The position numbers and the translations under genes were made by a program. Under the pieces are notes generated by a model. The model was not told the origin of the DNA and ran no database searches. It saw only the letters and a program-made list of their open reading frames with translations. DNA of 39,745 nucleotides. Origin: Dehalococcoidales bacterium. GTDB taxonomy: Bacteria; Chloroflexota; Dehalococcoidia; Dehalococcoidales; UBA3254. Shown one piece after another: positions 25,801 through 33,741 of this stretch; position 1 is the stretch's first letter; each line of letters begins with the position of its first letter. The stretch covers positions 1 to 39,745 of the forward strand of contig JAFGOB010000153.1 in NCBI GenBank assembly GCA_016926695.1, given 5' to 3'.

Positions 25801-26215
25801 AGTCCGTGGAATAGCTGCTGCGGATTTCCCATTTCGAGGTGGGCTCTTTCTGATGACTCCACACCATGACGGCATTTGTTTCTGACGCCGCTAACTGAGG
25901 GCTGCTCATATCATAGTAGTCCGCATCTCCGGGATCGATGACCTGCTCAGTCCCCCAGGTGGTCCCTCCGTCTATCGACCAGTTTCTATACAACTGTTTC
26001 TTTCCCGTCCCATCCTCCTGAAGCCAGACGGCCATAGCGAAAAGACCGGACTTGGCTATCCGGACGGCGCTACCTTCCCTGCCTTCATTATCTTCGATCA
26101 ACATGGCTGATCCCCATCCGACCGGCGGGGAGGCCTCGACTGCTGCTGGGAAAATGGTCATGCTTGTGATTAACAGCAGGATTATCAGCATGGTCTTCAC
26201 GGATAGCTTTTTCAT
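22835..26215 (-). CDS. Secreted protein with sialidase-like (Asp-box) repeats, FG-GAP repeats and C-terminal membrane anchor
   Basis: A 1126-residue exported protein. Residues 1-28 are a signal peptide (ending AAVEA). Residues 30-440 hold about six propeller-like blades with Asp-box-type motifs (SIDGGTTWG, STDCGCSWS, SGNGGNTWS, TADGGVNWG, SQDSGNTWE, SMDGGVHWQ). From about 455 to 960 are FG-GAP/VCBS-type Ca-binding repeats (GDIDGDGVNDIV, GDVDGDGANEVI, GDLDGDGDQDVTF). A Phe/Asp/Gly-rich insert lies at about 820-855. The C-terminal part has GDADGLVNGRI, then a membrane helix (LILPWVLFITAITAAAGII) and a basic tail, so the protein is anchored in the membrane with its bulk outside. A surface-binding or glycan-related role is inferred; no sialidase catalytic residues are evident. 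TAGGAG precedes the ATG. Confidence 0.85.
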   Translation of the reverse strand: MKKLSVKTMLIILLLITSMTIFPAAVEASPPVGWGSAMLIEDNEGREGSAVRIAKSGLFAMAVWLQEDGTGKKQLYRNWSIDGGTTWGTEQVIDPGDADYYDMSSPQLAASETNAVMVWSHQKEPTSKWEIRSSYSTDCGCSWSIGQLVEQDAADDLINPQLGLWGGDVAVIWETQDQGNIEMSFSGNGGNTWSPAVTLNTGFPHETGPQLAVSDTCFIPVWVGNDSNIYSDNAGSRQLVNSQIGEAQNPQVTLYESSGIAVWAEGDGTTFGIYSNCTADGGVNWGIAQQVNTGSGNARNPQVATDGTTTAVVWADNSGGSYRIYCASSQDSGNTWENALAVSSGSGDAENPRVAVSGPYITVVWRQFNQGIYRIYSNSSMDGGVHWQGDSIIDASTGNTQYPRVAMDGAGAIAAWPEYTVNCHRIYVNQALPEVPPPPQKLWGYTEPGLVFDLATGKLTGDDNEDVAVIDVSFPEGTLNIFRGEGDGLGNSDIIWSEPIIGLSTAVGDIDGDGVNDIVTSGINIENEEEVGIFAFEGNGTLKWYTFFPALITDIEIDDMNADGINEIFVCGILLEEGFEADLEYLLSFAMESNDGIVCGLDGEGNIIPDWPAFLPGETVLDIATGQLDGTGGVEVAAISMGENCSLRVYDGCGVELWSKDVSGRTVEIGDVDGDGANEVIAGAMLLEPPFEGNVTAYNGTSGDELYTFATDSLVADIEIGDLDGDEGNGVEIACIDMKLPDMQTLYALDIDNLDSAPDSQIMWSNDISWFSFYFTFVLPFFGEAIAIGDVDRDYLNEVVVCSGELPLMIEGDSIPYGSYYSGDFFDGFFNGDFIEEFFSDNFPQDFFNGDFPGWKYIELILEMVGGYDNYIYAFDGQDNNNDGRGDDVWSRYSLIPEEVLVLGIIDLETGDLDGDGDQDVTFGTFNLQLIEGEPGLTFGVYGLAAEESQTQTATGSGIACFDADPSTLENLAAVPEFTLPLQGKPAFFFPHGFFSFEINGLEPGQTAVVTVTLPSSAPVGTKWVTCQNGEWEILPIGSDDGDRVITFEVTDGGIGDADGLVNGRILEPGGPGKEMEGPVGGKVEPVSKLSLILPWVLFITAITAAAGIITALRRMRKRLPVPRLR

Positions 26216-26388
26216 CGGTCTTCTCCTACAGGGATTTTTCAGGTTCCAGGTTTGTATTCCGGGGACAGGTTAAGATGTTTTCCTTAAAATATTGATAGAC
26301 CTGTGAAAGTATCATCTGCAATAACGGGCAGCAGGAAAAGTAAACATCCGGTGGTACTCGCAAAAAGTAATATATGAATTTGGTACTA

Positions 26389-26417
26389 ATAATATCGATT
26401 GGAGGCTGAATTGTCAA
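26389..26417 (-). promoter_or_regulatory. Strong sigma-70-type promoter for the secreted propeller protein
   Basis: Minus strand: TTGACA at 26417-26412, a 17-base spacer, TATTAT at 26394-26389. It is the best -35/-10 match in the window and gives a leader of about 165 bases to the ATG at 26215. The 63-codon ORF that overlaps the leader is not supported. Confidence 0.65.
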
Positions 26418-26562
26418 GCGTACTTTTCAGGGAATAATACAGGTTTAAGATCAGTACCGGTTTTCACCAAGTCGGCGGCATTTCATACTGCCCCCTGAAG
26501 GCGAAGGCCGATTATTAATGTACAATAATGATTAAAAAATATACTGCAAACAGGCTTCCAGG

Positions 26563-26700
26563 ATGGCCGTTGAACCGGCTGTGGATTTCATGCGTGAGAA
26601 AATGGGAATAGTCCTGCCTGCGTCCGGGAGGGAAAAGTGCGCCTATTCTCCCAGGAACGCGCAGTGTCCCGGACAGCTCTGTCCTAACTACAGCGGCTGA
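26563..26700 (+). CDS. Possible small Cys-containing protein
   Basis: A 45-codon ORF in the 720-base gap between divergent genes. It reads MAVEPAVDFMREKMG and ends with CAYSPRNAQCPGQLCPNYSG, so three cysteines lie within 15 residues. No clear ribosome site or family is seen. It may be a real small protein, the end of a decayed gene, or chance. The rest of 26216-26935 holds only the promoters listed here. Confidence 0.25.
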   Translation: MAVEPAVDFMREKMGIVLPASGREKCAYSPRNAQCPGQLCPNYSG

Positions 26701-26839
26701 TCTCTGCCCGTAAGTCCCCCGACGGAAACAGGGATTTTTCCTGCAAAATTGTCCATGTGTCCAGCGAAGATACAGGGTACGCCCGAATTACGGCAGGACG
26801 GCGTAAACAATTCTGTCAGGATGGTTTAATTCCGCTTTG

Positions 26840-26905
26840 TTGAACTCTACCAAATATAGTGTAAAATGTTTTTTCTGCGGCTTATGCGGCCATCTATGTT
26901 ATAAT
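26840..26905 (+). promoter_or_regulatory. Candidate promoters for the lipoprotein gene
   Basis: Two possibilities. The first is TTGAAC (26840-26845), a 16-base spacer, TAAAAT (26862-26867). The second is an extended -10, TGT-TATAAT (26897-26905), without a good -35, about 30 bases before the ATG at 26936. Either reads into the lipoprotein and possibly the following exported-protein gene. Confidence 0.45.
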
Positions 26906-26935
26906 AATGCTAAATTTGCTTAAAAGGCCGCTTCG

Positions 26936-27823
26936 ATGTCAACCGGGAGAAAAAACTATAACCTGAGTCTTGTTTACACGATAAAGCTAATAACTGTCTT
27001 CCTGGTAATTTCGGCTATAGTGTGTACTCTGACGGCCTGTACCTCTTCTTACCATACCTTCAATACCACCGGATCTGAAGCCCTGGCTGCCGATGAACTA
27101 CGGCATAACGTGCTGGAAAACATGGCCGGCGTCAATACTTACAGGTTCAATATGAACATGGGTACCCGCATATCAATGCAGGATGATACCGGTATTGACC
27201 AGGAATCGGTTATTCAGGGCGATCTGGACAAGCCCAACCGTAAAATGAGAATGAGCCTGACCATGTCCCAGAAAATCGGCCCCGACCGGGTCCCGGGAGC
27301 CAGCGCTAAATCCGATATCTATGTGGCCGGCGATGACATGTACGTGAAGTCCGGCGGACTGGGTATGCCGGAAGACTGGCAGAAACAACTCACTCCGCAG
27401 GGATTCTGGCAGGACCAGGATATTGTAGCTCAGCAGGCTGAAATGCTGGAGACTGACGGATTTGAAATCACGGGAATGGAAGAATTTCAGGGCGCCGGCT
27501 GTTATGTCCTGGAAATTACCCCGGATATGGATATAGTCTGGAATACAGTGAAGAAGCAGTGGGACCTGCATGAAATGTACAGCGACATCGATCCTCAAGA
27601 GATGGTCCGGGATATTTACATGCTGGTCTGGATCGCTGAAGACACCTTTTTACCCGTGCGAGTGCAGGAGCGCCTTACCCTTCTGGCAGACCTGTCCGAA
27701 ATGGGGGGCGCATCCGTTTCCGGCAGTTCCAAAGCAGACCTGGAGATCAATATGGACCTGACTGTATCTGACTATAACCGGGATGTTAACATTGTGCTGC
27801 CTTCTGAAATCGAAGAATCTTAA
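26936..27823 (+). CDS. Putative lipoprotein
   Basis: A 295-residue protein with a lipoprotein signal: a hydrophobic segment (LITVFLVISAIVCTLTAC) with the lipobox LTAC and Cys35. The mature part begins with a Ser/Thr-rich linker, then a beta-rich domain (INMDLTVSDYNRDVNIVLP at its end) and MRMSLTMSQ and MYVKSGGLGMPEDWQKQ segments. This is like LppX/LolA-type or DUF6612-like lipid-handling proteins in general layout; the match is weak. It probably sits on the outer face of the membrane. The next gene starts 44 bases downstream and may be cotranscribed. Confidence 0.8.
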   Translation: MSTGRKNYNLSLVYTIKLITVFLVISAIVCTLTACTSSYHTFNTTGSEALAADELRHNVLENMAGVNTYRFNMNMGTRISMQDDTGIDQESVIQGDLDKPNRKMRMSLTMSQKIGPDRVPGASAKSDIYVAGDDMYVKSGGLGMPEDWQKQLTPQGFWQDQDIVAQQAEMLETDGFEITGMEEFQGAGCYVLEITPDMDIVWNTVKKQWDLHEMYSDIDPQEMVRDIYMLVWIAEDTFLPVRVQERLTLLADLSEMGGASVSGSSKADLEINMDLTVSDYNRDVNIVLPSEIEES

Positions 27824-27867
27824 ATAGAAAAAATTCTTAAGATCAATCGGATCTACAAAAACAAATA

Positions 27868-28785
27868 GTGCGCATAAACGGAGGCAAAATATCCGCATGG
27901 ATCAAAGTCCTGTCAGTAGTCCTGGCCATTTCCACTATAGCCATGATATGTCCTCAAAAAATACAGGCCCGCAGCCTGCCTGAAACAGTCAATCCTCAGA
28001 TGGCTGAACTGGGCAGGCGGTCTCTCTCTATGGCGCTTGGAATTGTCAATCCGGCTATGAGCTCGATTTTAAGTACCGTTGAAACGGAGGCTGACAGTAA
28101 CCCGGACAAGCTGAATAATACGGCGTATCTCACGGATGACCTGCCTCAAATATCAAGCAGTACCAGCTATAAGGACAACGGACTTGATATAGATGCCCTG
28201 ATAGCAGCCGCTCCTCCCTCCCCGGCAAGGGGAATTACCCTGCTGACACGCTGTAATACCTGGGATGTCTCTCCGCAGGACCATGATGAGATGGTGCAAT
28301 GCGTGGAGGAGGACTCGGCGTATGAAGAAGGCTGGTATGGGGCCAGTATTGTCGACGCCATAGACCAGACCGGGAATATTCACGGGAATGACGATCACTA
28401 CATTTCCTTCTACCATTGCTTTTTTTACGTAGATACACCCGGACTATGGTCCTTTGCAACTAATTCGGATGACGCTTCGGAGCTGGAGATTGATAGAAAA
28501 GATGTAAACGGAGCGGAGGCAGACGGGACTATTCTTGGCTGGTACGGCAGTCACAGGGCTGACGCAACGGATAACTGGAAAGAAGATCACAGTCTCTCAA
28601 TAGATCTGCCGGCAGGCTGGCACCGCTTCATCTACCGGCACGAGGATATGGAAGGGGCTTCCTCCGCTCATGTAGCCTTTAAAAAGCCGGGATACGATTG
28701 TAGGCTTTTTTCTACGGATTTCCTGATCCTGATACCGGTCAACCTGAATGAAGGTCTTCTTTTAACTGCCGGCGCCAATACATAG
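27868..28785 (+). CDS. N-terminal part of a split exported PA14-like protein (ends at an in-frame TAG)
   Basis: A 305-codon ORF starting with GTG at 27868 (no good ribosome site). It has a signal peptide (about residues 10-35, VLSVVLAISTIAMICPQKIQ), a Ser/Asn-rich linker, and one PA14-like domain from about residue 122 (NTWDVSPQDHDEM, YCFFYVDTPG-type strand, SDDASELEID, GWHRFIYRHED). It ends at TAG 28783-28785. The 13 codons after this TAG are open and in frame with the next ORF, which begins with a second PA14-like domain, so the two ORFs are one gene of about 1000 codons with a single interruption (see findings). Confidence 0.75.
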   Translation: MRINGGKISAWIKVLSVVLAISTIAMICPQKIQARSLPETVNPQMAELGRRSLSMALGIVNPAMSSILSTVETEADSNPDKLNNTAYLTDDLPQISSSTSYKDNGLDIDALIAAAPPSPARGITLLTRCNTWDVSPQDHDEMVQCVEEDSAYEEGWYGASIVDAIDQTGNIHGNDDHYISFYHCFFYVDTPGLWSFATNSDDASELEIDRKDVNGAEADGTILGWYGSHRADATDNWKEDHSLSIDLPAGWHRFIYRHEDMEGASSAHVAFKKPGYDCRLFSTDFLILIPVNLNEGLLLTAGANT

Positions 28786-28824
28786 GCTGACTGTCCTCGA
28801 AACCATGACGAAATATTCGCCTGT

Positions 28825-30870
28825 GTGGACCAGGACTCGGGCGTTACTGTTGATCTGATAGTGGATGCAGTATACCAGACGGAAAAACCATATGGAGAGG
28901 ACGATTATTACACCTCACTATACGAGACATTTTTCTTTGTTGACAGCGCCGGCACCTGGCAATTCGCGACCGATTCCGACGATGCTTCTGAACTGGAGGT
29001 GGACGGGCAGGTAGTAGCCTGCTGGTACGGCAGGCATTCGGCTTCCAACGGTTGGAGCCATTGCGGCAATATTTCCCTGGCGGAAGGCTGGCACCGCCTG
29101 GTCTACCGTTATGTGGAAGTCAGCGGCAGCCAGCTTGCCGCGGCGGCTTTCAAGATGCCCGGCGATAGCGAATGGAGAGAATTTTCAACAGCCGGACTGA
29201 CATTAAAGGGTCCCTGCCATACCGGTCTGGATGGAGACAACCTGCCTGACACGGTGGAGGCTGTCCTGGGGACAGACCCCACCAGCATGGACACTGACGG
29301 GGATATGCTGGATGACTACTTTGAAATTAAAAACAGGCTGGACCCGCTGGAAGCCGATTCCAATGGCGACGGACTGTATGATCACTTCGAAATCGATAAT
29401 ACCGAATTGGAGGATGTTGACGGAGACGGCCTTCTCAACGCCTGGGATGAAGATAATGATGGCGACGGGCTGACGGATTTCCAGGAAATAATAACCTACG
29501 GCACCAACCCATGCGATCCGGACTCGGATGACGACCTGCTGACAGACGGGGAAGAAATATCGCTGGGCACCGGTCCGCTCAATTCCGACACGGACGGTGA
29601 TGGTATCCTGGATGGAGAAGAACTGATCAGGGGCACCGACCCTCTTAGTGCGGACTGCGACGGCGACGGCCTTACGGACGGGGATGAAGCGGAACTCTGG
29701 ACGGATCCCCTGGACCCCGATACCGATGACGACACCCTGACCGACTATCAGGAAGAACAGTACGGGACCAATCCCCTCAGCGCCGACAGCGATAATGACG
29801 GGACGCCCGATGCCGAAGATGAAGACACCACCGCTTCACATATAGACCGGGTCTACGTTCTTTACGATAAGGGCGAGGTCGATTACAGCCAGTTCATCAG
29901 CGGCTTAAGTAAATATACCGACGTTGTTTCCGGCACTCCTGAAGAAATCCCGGACTACCGGGACAAAGAATACCTGGTCATCCTGGGCTACCCGGATGAT
30001 GCTGAAGAAGGTACAGCGGTTAAAGTTAGCTGGGACCTGCTGACTGAAGATACCCGGGAAAATATGCTTGGATCGGATTTGTACCGGATGGCCAGGGGCA
30101 TCAATATCTGGGAGAACAACAAGATGGTGGTAATGCTGAGCCAGCCCTATCACAGCGATTACTTCAGGGCGCTGGCCAGTATGAAGGGACTTAGATACGA
30201 GATCACCGGTAACAGCGTCTCCCTGACCTATCCCGAGGCTAAAAGCTCGTTTTTCCTGGAAGCCATCAAAGAAATCGATTTTTACTTCGAGGTTGACCTG
30301 GTTCAGCGGGTGACTCCTTCACTCAAGATAACCCGCTATGATGAGACAAATACACCTTATCCCCTGACCCGGAAGACGGGACTGGCGGCGGATGAGCTGG
30401 CAGTGGGAAAATATGTAGATATATGGGTCAGCGAGAACGTCCAGAACGATGACTCTCAGCATCCCGTCGATAATATCGAAAGGGCCCTTTTCAAGATTTA
30501 CTATACGGATGCCGAACTGGACCGTAATAAGGATGGGGATGATGCCGACGGAATGGATATCGATGAGAGTACACTGTGCCTCTATCGCTGGAACCCTGAA
30601 TTGGAGATGTGGAAGAAAGTCGATACCCTGGACTTTATTAACGCTACCGGTGTAGATACTGAGGATATAGTGCTTTATAATAAGGATTATTCCGGGTACA
30701 TGTGGGCGGACGCAGACCACTTCAGCTATTATGCCCTGGCGGGAAAGATCCGCCAGCGGTCTGCGGTTCCCGGTGTTTCGTTATGGGGCAAACTGGTTAT
30801 GGTTTTCTTTTTCGCCGGAGCTATAGCCTGTTTGATGCGGAGAAAACAGATTGGGGGGCACATAAAATAG
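28825..30870 (+). CDS. C-terminal part of the split exported protein: PA14-like domain, Ca-binding repeats, membrane anchor
   Basis: A 681-codon ORF (first in-frame GTG 28825), continuous in frame with the upstream ORF past TAG 28783. It contains the second PA14-like domain (ETFFFVDSAGTWQFATDSDD, GWHRLVYRYVE, to about residue 125) and a run of about eight Ca-binding TSP3-type repeats (DTDGDM, DSNGDG, DVDGDG, DSDDDL, DTDGDG, DCDGDG, DTDDDT, DSDNDG) at about 140-340. A mixed domain follows, and the C-terminus has a membrane helix (LVMVFFFAGAIACLM) and a basic RRKQ tail. A cell-surface, Ca-dependent adhesion or glycan-binding protein is inferred. The region downstream of the stop looks intact and under selection. 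Confidence 0.75.
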   Translation: MDQDSGVTVDLIVDAVYQTEKPYGEDDYYTSLYETFFFVDSAGTWQFATDSDDASELEVDGQVVACWYGRHSASNGWSHCGNISLAEGWHRLVYRYVEVSGSQLAAAAFKMPGDSEWREFSTAGLTLKGPCHTGLDGDNLPDTVEAVLGTDPTSMDTDGDMLDDYFEIKNRLDPLEADSNGDGLYDHFEIDNTELEDVDGDGLLNAWDEDNDGDGLTDFQEIITYGTNPCDPDSDDDLLTDGEEISLGTGPLNSDTDGDGILDGEELIRGTDPLSADCDGDGLTDGDEAELWTDPLDPDTDDDTLTDYQEEQYGTNPLSADSDNDGTPDAEDEDTTASHIDRVYVLYDKGEVDYSQFISGLSKYTDVVSGTPEEIPDYRDKEYLVILGYPDDAEEGTAVKVSWDLLTEDTRENMLGSDLYRMARGINIWENNKMVVMLSQPYHSDYFRALASMKGLRYEITGNSVSLTYPEAKSSFFLEAIKEIDFYFEVDLVQRVTPSLKITRYDETNTPYPLTRKTGLAADELAVGKYVDIWVSENVQNDDSQHPVDNIERALFKIYYTDAELDRNKDGDDADGMDIDESTLCLYRWNPELEMWKKVDTLDFINATGVDTEDIVLYNKDYSGYMWADADHFSYYALAGKIRQRSAVPGVSLWGKLVMVFFFAGAIACLMRRKQIGGHIK

Positions 30871-30961
30871 GTTTGCCGGTGTAATATGTCAGAGGATCGC
30901 ATCAGGGAAAACATCCGGCTTGTCTACAGGCATGGTCTATTCGCGATACGACTTATAATAT

Positions 30962-30990
30962 TTTACATATTTCAAGATCGGCTTTATACT
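30962..30990 (+). promoter_or_regulatory. Promoter of the CocE-like hydrolase
   Basis: TTTACA (30962-30967), a 17-base spacer, TATACT (30985-30990). It gives a leader of about 190 bases before the ATG at 31185 and lies within the intergenic region. Confidence 0.6.
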
Positions 30991-31111
30991 GGTACAAACG
31001 TAAAAATAATTGAAGATGGCAACCGGCGGCTGCCGCGTCACCTTGAGATTAGCGAAGGATGCCAGGTGGTGGAAAGCGATATCGATATACGGTGTGCTTA
31101 TACCGGTATAA
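30984..31111. promoter_or_regulatory. Pair of 14-bp palindromes (operator candidates)
   Basis: TTATACCGGTATAA (31098-31111) is a perfect palindrome. TTATACTGGTACAA (30984-30997) matches it at 12 of 14 bases and covers the -10 box. The spacing, about 114 bases centre to centre, would suit looping or two-site repression. No matching regulator gene is in the window. Confidence 0.45.
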
Positions 31112-31184
31112 AGGGAGTGATGAGACCGATCGCGGCCGGGGCCGAGTTGTGGAATATAAAAAAAGTTTTTAGCGGAGGTATGCT

Positions 31185-32888
31185 ATGCCAAAGACCGGGA
31201 AAAAAACAAGCGGACCTGAACCAAAGGTCAAGATGAAAATCGAAAAGAATGTCATGGTGCCTACGCGTGACGGTACTTGCATGGCGGTGGATATCTTTCG
31301 TCCGGATAAGCCGGGCAAGTTCCCCGCCCTTCTTGGCATGAGTCCCTACGGCAAGGCCATCCAGACCCTTCCTTATCCCTTCCCTCAGCCTGCGCCGGAC
31401 TATACCAGCGAGTTCAAAACAGCCCTCTGGGACGGCAATATCGAGGCAGGACCTACCGAAGAAATCGTGGCGCGGGGTTACGCCCACGTGATCGGCGACC
31501 TGCGGGGAATGGGTGACTCGGAGGGAGAGGGTACCTCGGATGGCGCAGAAGAAGCCAGGGATTATGCCGATGTAGTGGAATGGCTGGCCAAACAACCCTG
31601 GTGTGACGGTAATATCGGCGGTATAGGTATGTCATACTTTGCCTTAACACAGATGGCGGCAGCACTGGAACAACCGCCCCATCTGAAGGCTATCGCCCCG
31701 TTTTTCCTGCACAGCAGGGTAATTGCCCGCAACGGTATTATCTCCCCCATACATTTCTGGCTCTACGAGGGCCGCGACGGCACCAGCGGCTATGCCCCCA
31801 AAAACGTCTATTCCAAACTGGTCAGGACTTTACCCAAAGCTACCCTGGACAAGCTGGTGCAGAATACACTGGAAAGGAATCCCGACCTCAAGTATGATGC
31901 ACGCCTGTGGAAAATATTGATATATCCCAATAAAAACCCCCTTTGTTTTGATGACCTTATCTATCAATTCAATACCGAATACTTCGGGAAGCAGGACCCG
32001 CCTGATTACCGTAACGGGATCAAAATACCCGTCCTTTTCGGGTCGTTCGGTATGCACACGGCTTTTAATGTGTATACCCAGTTGAAATCGCCCAAAAAAC
32101 TGGTAATGTGGTCGCCCCAGGAATATGAGCCTCGTCCCTGGCGCACGGGCATCGATATGGTCCTCAGGTGGTATGACTACTGGCTGAAGGGAATACAAAA
32201 CGGGATTATGGATGAAGCCCCGATCAAGCTCTTCCTGATGGGGGCCAACCGCTGGCGCGATGAATATGAGTGGCCTCTGCCGCGAACGAAAAATACGGAA
32301 TTATACCTGCGCACCTGGGAACGTTTGTCAACGGAGCCGGAAGTTGATAATCAATTCCCGGACAGCTACCTCCAGGAACCCATTTTCGTATCGGCCCGGA
32401 GAGGAGGACTGAAATACCTGTCTGATCCTCTGCCGGAAGACCTGGAGGTGACAGGAAATATCGTGGTCTACCTATATGCCGCCATCGACCAGGACGATAC
32501 CAATTTCAGGGTGAAGGTGACCGATGTGAATGAGGCCGGTGTGGAGACCACCTCGCCGCACTCGCTGACAGAATCGTGGCTGAGGGCGTCTTTCCGGGAT
32601 CTTGACAAGAAAGCCTCCAAACCCGACCGTCCGGTGTTGAGCGGGAAACAGGAGCTTGTGGCGCCGGGAGAGATCAACGAATATGCTTTTACGCTGCCTG
32701 AAATTGCCAATGTCTTCAGGGCGGGTCATCGTATTAAACTGGAGATATCCAGTATGAGTTCCGGCAAAGACCAGGATGCTCATACCAGTTCCTACGTGCT
32801 CTCCATCAGCCGGACGACTGTCCATAAAATATATCGTGACAGCGAGCACCGGTCGCGGATAATATTGCCAGTGGTCCCGAAAAGCTGA
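31185..32888 (+). CDS. CocE/NonD-family hydrolase (X-Pro dipeptidyl-peptidase-like)
   Basis: A 567-residue alpha/beta-hydrolase of the CocE/NonD family. The N-terminal domain starts VMVPTRDGTCMAVDIFRPD, has GDLRGMGDSEGEG (oxyanion region) and the nucleophile elbow GGIGMSYFAL with Ser150. A central cap is followed by the C-terminal jelly-roll (about 370-567; VTGNIVVYLYAAIDQDDTNF, then HRIKLEISS), characteristic of X-Pro dipeptidyl-peptidases and cocaine-esterase-type enzymes. It hydrolyses an ester or X-Pro peptide; the substrate is unclear. There is no signal peptide, so it is cytoplasmic. GGAGG precedes the ATG. Confidence 0.9.
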   Translation: MPKTGKKTSGPEPKVKMKIEKNVMVPTRDGTCMAVDIFRPDKPGKFPALLGMSPYGKAIQTLPYPFPQPAPDYTSEFKTALWDGNIEAGPTEEIVARGYAHVIGDLRGMGDSEGEGTSDGAEEARDYADVVEWLAKQPWCDGNIGGIGMSYFALTQMAAALEQPPHLKAIAPFFLHSRVIARNGIISPIHFWLYEGRDGTSGYAPKNVYSKLVRTLPKATLDKLVQNTLERNPDLKYDARLWKILIYPNKNPLCFDDLIYQFNTEYFGKQDPPDYRNGIKIPVLFGSFGMHTAFNVYTQLKSPKKLVMWSPQEYEPRPWRTGIDMVLRWYDYWLKGIQNGIMDEAPIKLFLMGANRWRDEYEWPLPRTKNTELYLRTWERLSTEPEVDNQFPDSYLQEPIFVSARRGGLKYLSDPLPEDLEVTGNIVVYLYAAIDQDDTNFRVKVTDVNEAGVETTSPHSLTESWLRASFRDLDKKASKPDRPVLSGKQELVAPGEINEYAFTLPEIANVFRAGHRIKLEISSMSSGKDQDAHTSSYVLSISRTTVHKIYRDSEHRSRIILPVVPKS

Positions 32889-32946
32889 ATTACAGCCGCG
32901 GTGTGCAATCAATAAAAACCACGAGCATGGTCTGCGGAGAAGAAAC

Positions 32947-32975
32947 GGGACATATCAGGCATAATCCATTATAAT
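32947..32975 (+). promoter_or_regulatory. Candidate promoter for the activation-domain protein and mazG
   Basis: GGGACA (32947-32952), a 17-base spacer and TATAAT (32970-32975). The -10 lies in a perfect 12-base palindrome, CCATTATAATGG (32966-32977). Reads into the gene at 33028. Confidence 0.4.
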
Positions 32976-33027
32976 GGGGATATCGACAAGGTATGCAAAC
33001 GGGTCCCTGAACGGTAAAGGATAAGCT

Positions 33028-33723
33028 ATGCTGAAATCCGCAGATGACGCAGTGGTTGTTGATGCAATTCCCGTAGAGATGGATGTCTCTTCTGTAATCA
33101 AGGAGATGCATCTGCACGGCGATAGCCGGCGCTACGAAGGGCATGTGCGCGATCTTTTAGAGGTTGTCAGCCTGCTGGCCCGGCCGAAGGCCATGTATAA
33201 AGTCTGCCGTGTGAGAAACAGAAACGAGGATTCACTGGAGATCTGCGATGTAAGATTTGACGGGCGTTTGATACGTGATGTCATGGAGGGGGTAGATACG
33301 GTCTTTGCCTGTGTCGTGACCTGCGGCAGAGAAGTTGAAAGGGTGGAAATTCCCTCCGGGGACATCATGAAACGCTACAGCCTGGATATAGTCAAGATGG
33401 CGCTGGTGTTCAACGCCGCGAAATATCTCAGCATTCATTTAAAAGAGAAATACGGGCTGGATGAGATATACAGCCTGAATCCGGGAGAGATCAGGGCTTT
33501 CCCTTCCTCTCAGCACAGGCTTATTTTTTCCATACTGGGTGACGTAAAAAGCAGGATAGGCGTGGAGCTTACGGAGAACTGTGCGCTGGTTCCCACCAAG
33601 TCTCTATCGGGCATCTATTTTCCCAGGGAGACCCCCTTTATCAGTTGCCGGATGTGCACCCAGAAGAGGTGTATGGGCAGAAGGGCGGCCTATGATCCTG
33701 AAATGGCCGGACGGTATCAATAA
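33028..33723 (+). CDS. Vitamin B12-dependent methionine synthase activation-domain protein
   Basis: A 231-residue stand-alone protein of the methionine synthase activation-domain family. It has TVFACVVTCGREVE, FNAAKYLSIHLKEKYGLDE, the SLNPGEIRAFPSSQH pocket and FISCRMCTQKRC near the end, with Cys207, Cys210 and Cys215. In split MetH systems this subunit reactivates the cobalamin cofactor by reductive methylation with S-adenosylmethionine; the Cys-rich C-terminus may bind metal or an Fe-S cluster. The methionine synthase itself is not in the window. It is separated by 18 bases from mazG and starts with AAAGGA before ATG. Confidence 0.86.
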   Translation: MLKSADDAVVVDAIPVEMDVSSVIKEMHLHGDSRRYEGHVRDLLEVVSLLARPKAMYKVCRVRNRNEDSLEICDVRFDGRLIRDVMEGVDTVFACVVTCGREVERVEIPSGDIMKRYSLDIVKMALVFNAAKYLSIHLKEKYGLDEIYSLNPGEIRAFPSSQHRLIFSILGDVKSRIGVELTENCALVPTKSLSGIYFPRETPFISCRMCTQKRCMGRRAAYDPEMAGRYQ

Positions 33724-33741
33724 GTGTGAGAGGAGCAGGGC

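Larger units (their letters stand above)
30871..31184 (+). other. Intergenic region upstream of the hydrolase
   Basis: This holds the promoter and two palindromes listed separately. A 116-codon ORF (30886-31236) that overlaps the hydrolase start looks like chance: it has no recognisable features and a weak ribosome site. Confidence 0.5.

Noticed and set aside
26226..26417. 63-codon minus-strand ORF
   Set aside because: It lies within the leader downstream of a strong promoter, covers its -35, and has no ribosome site; best explained as leader sequence.
30886..31236. 116-codon ORF upstream of the hydrolase
   Set aside because: It overlaps the hydrolase start, covers the promoter and operator sites, and has no recognisable features.
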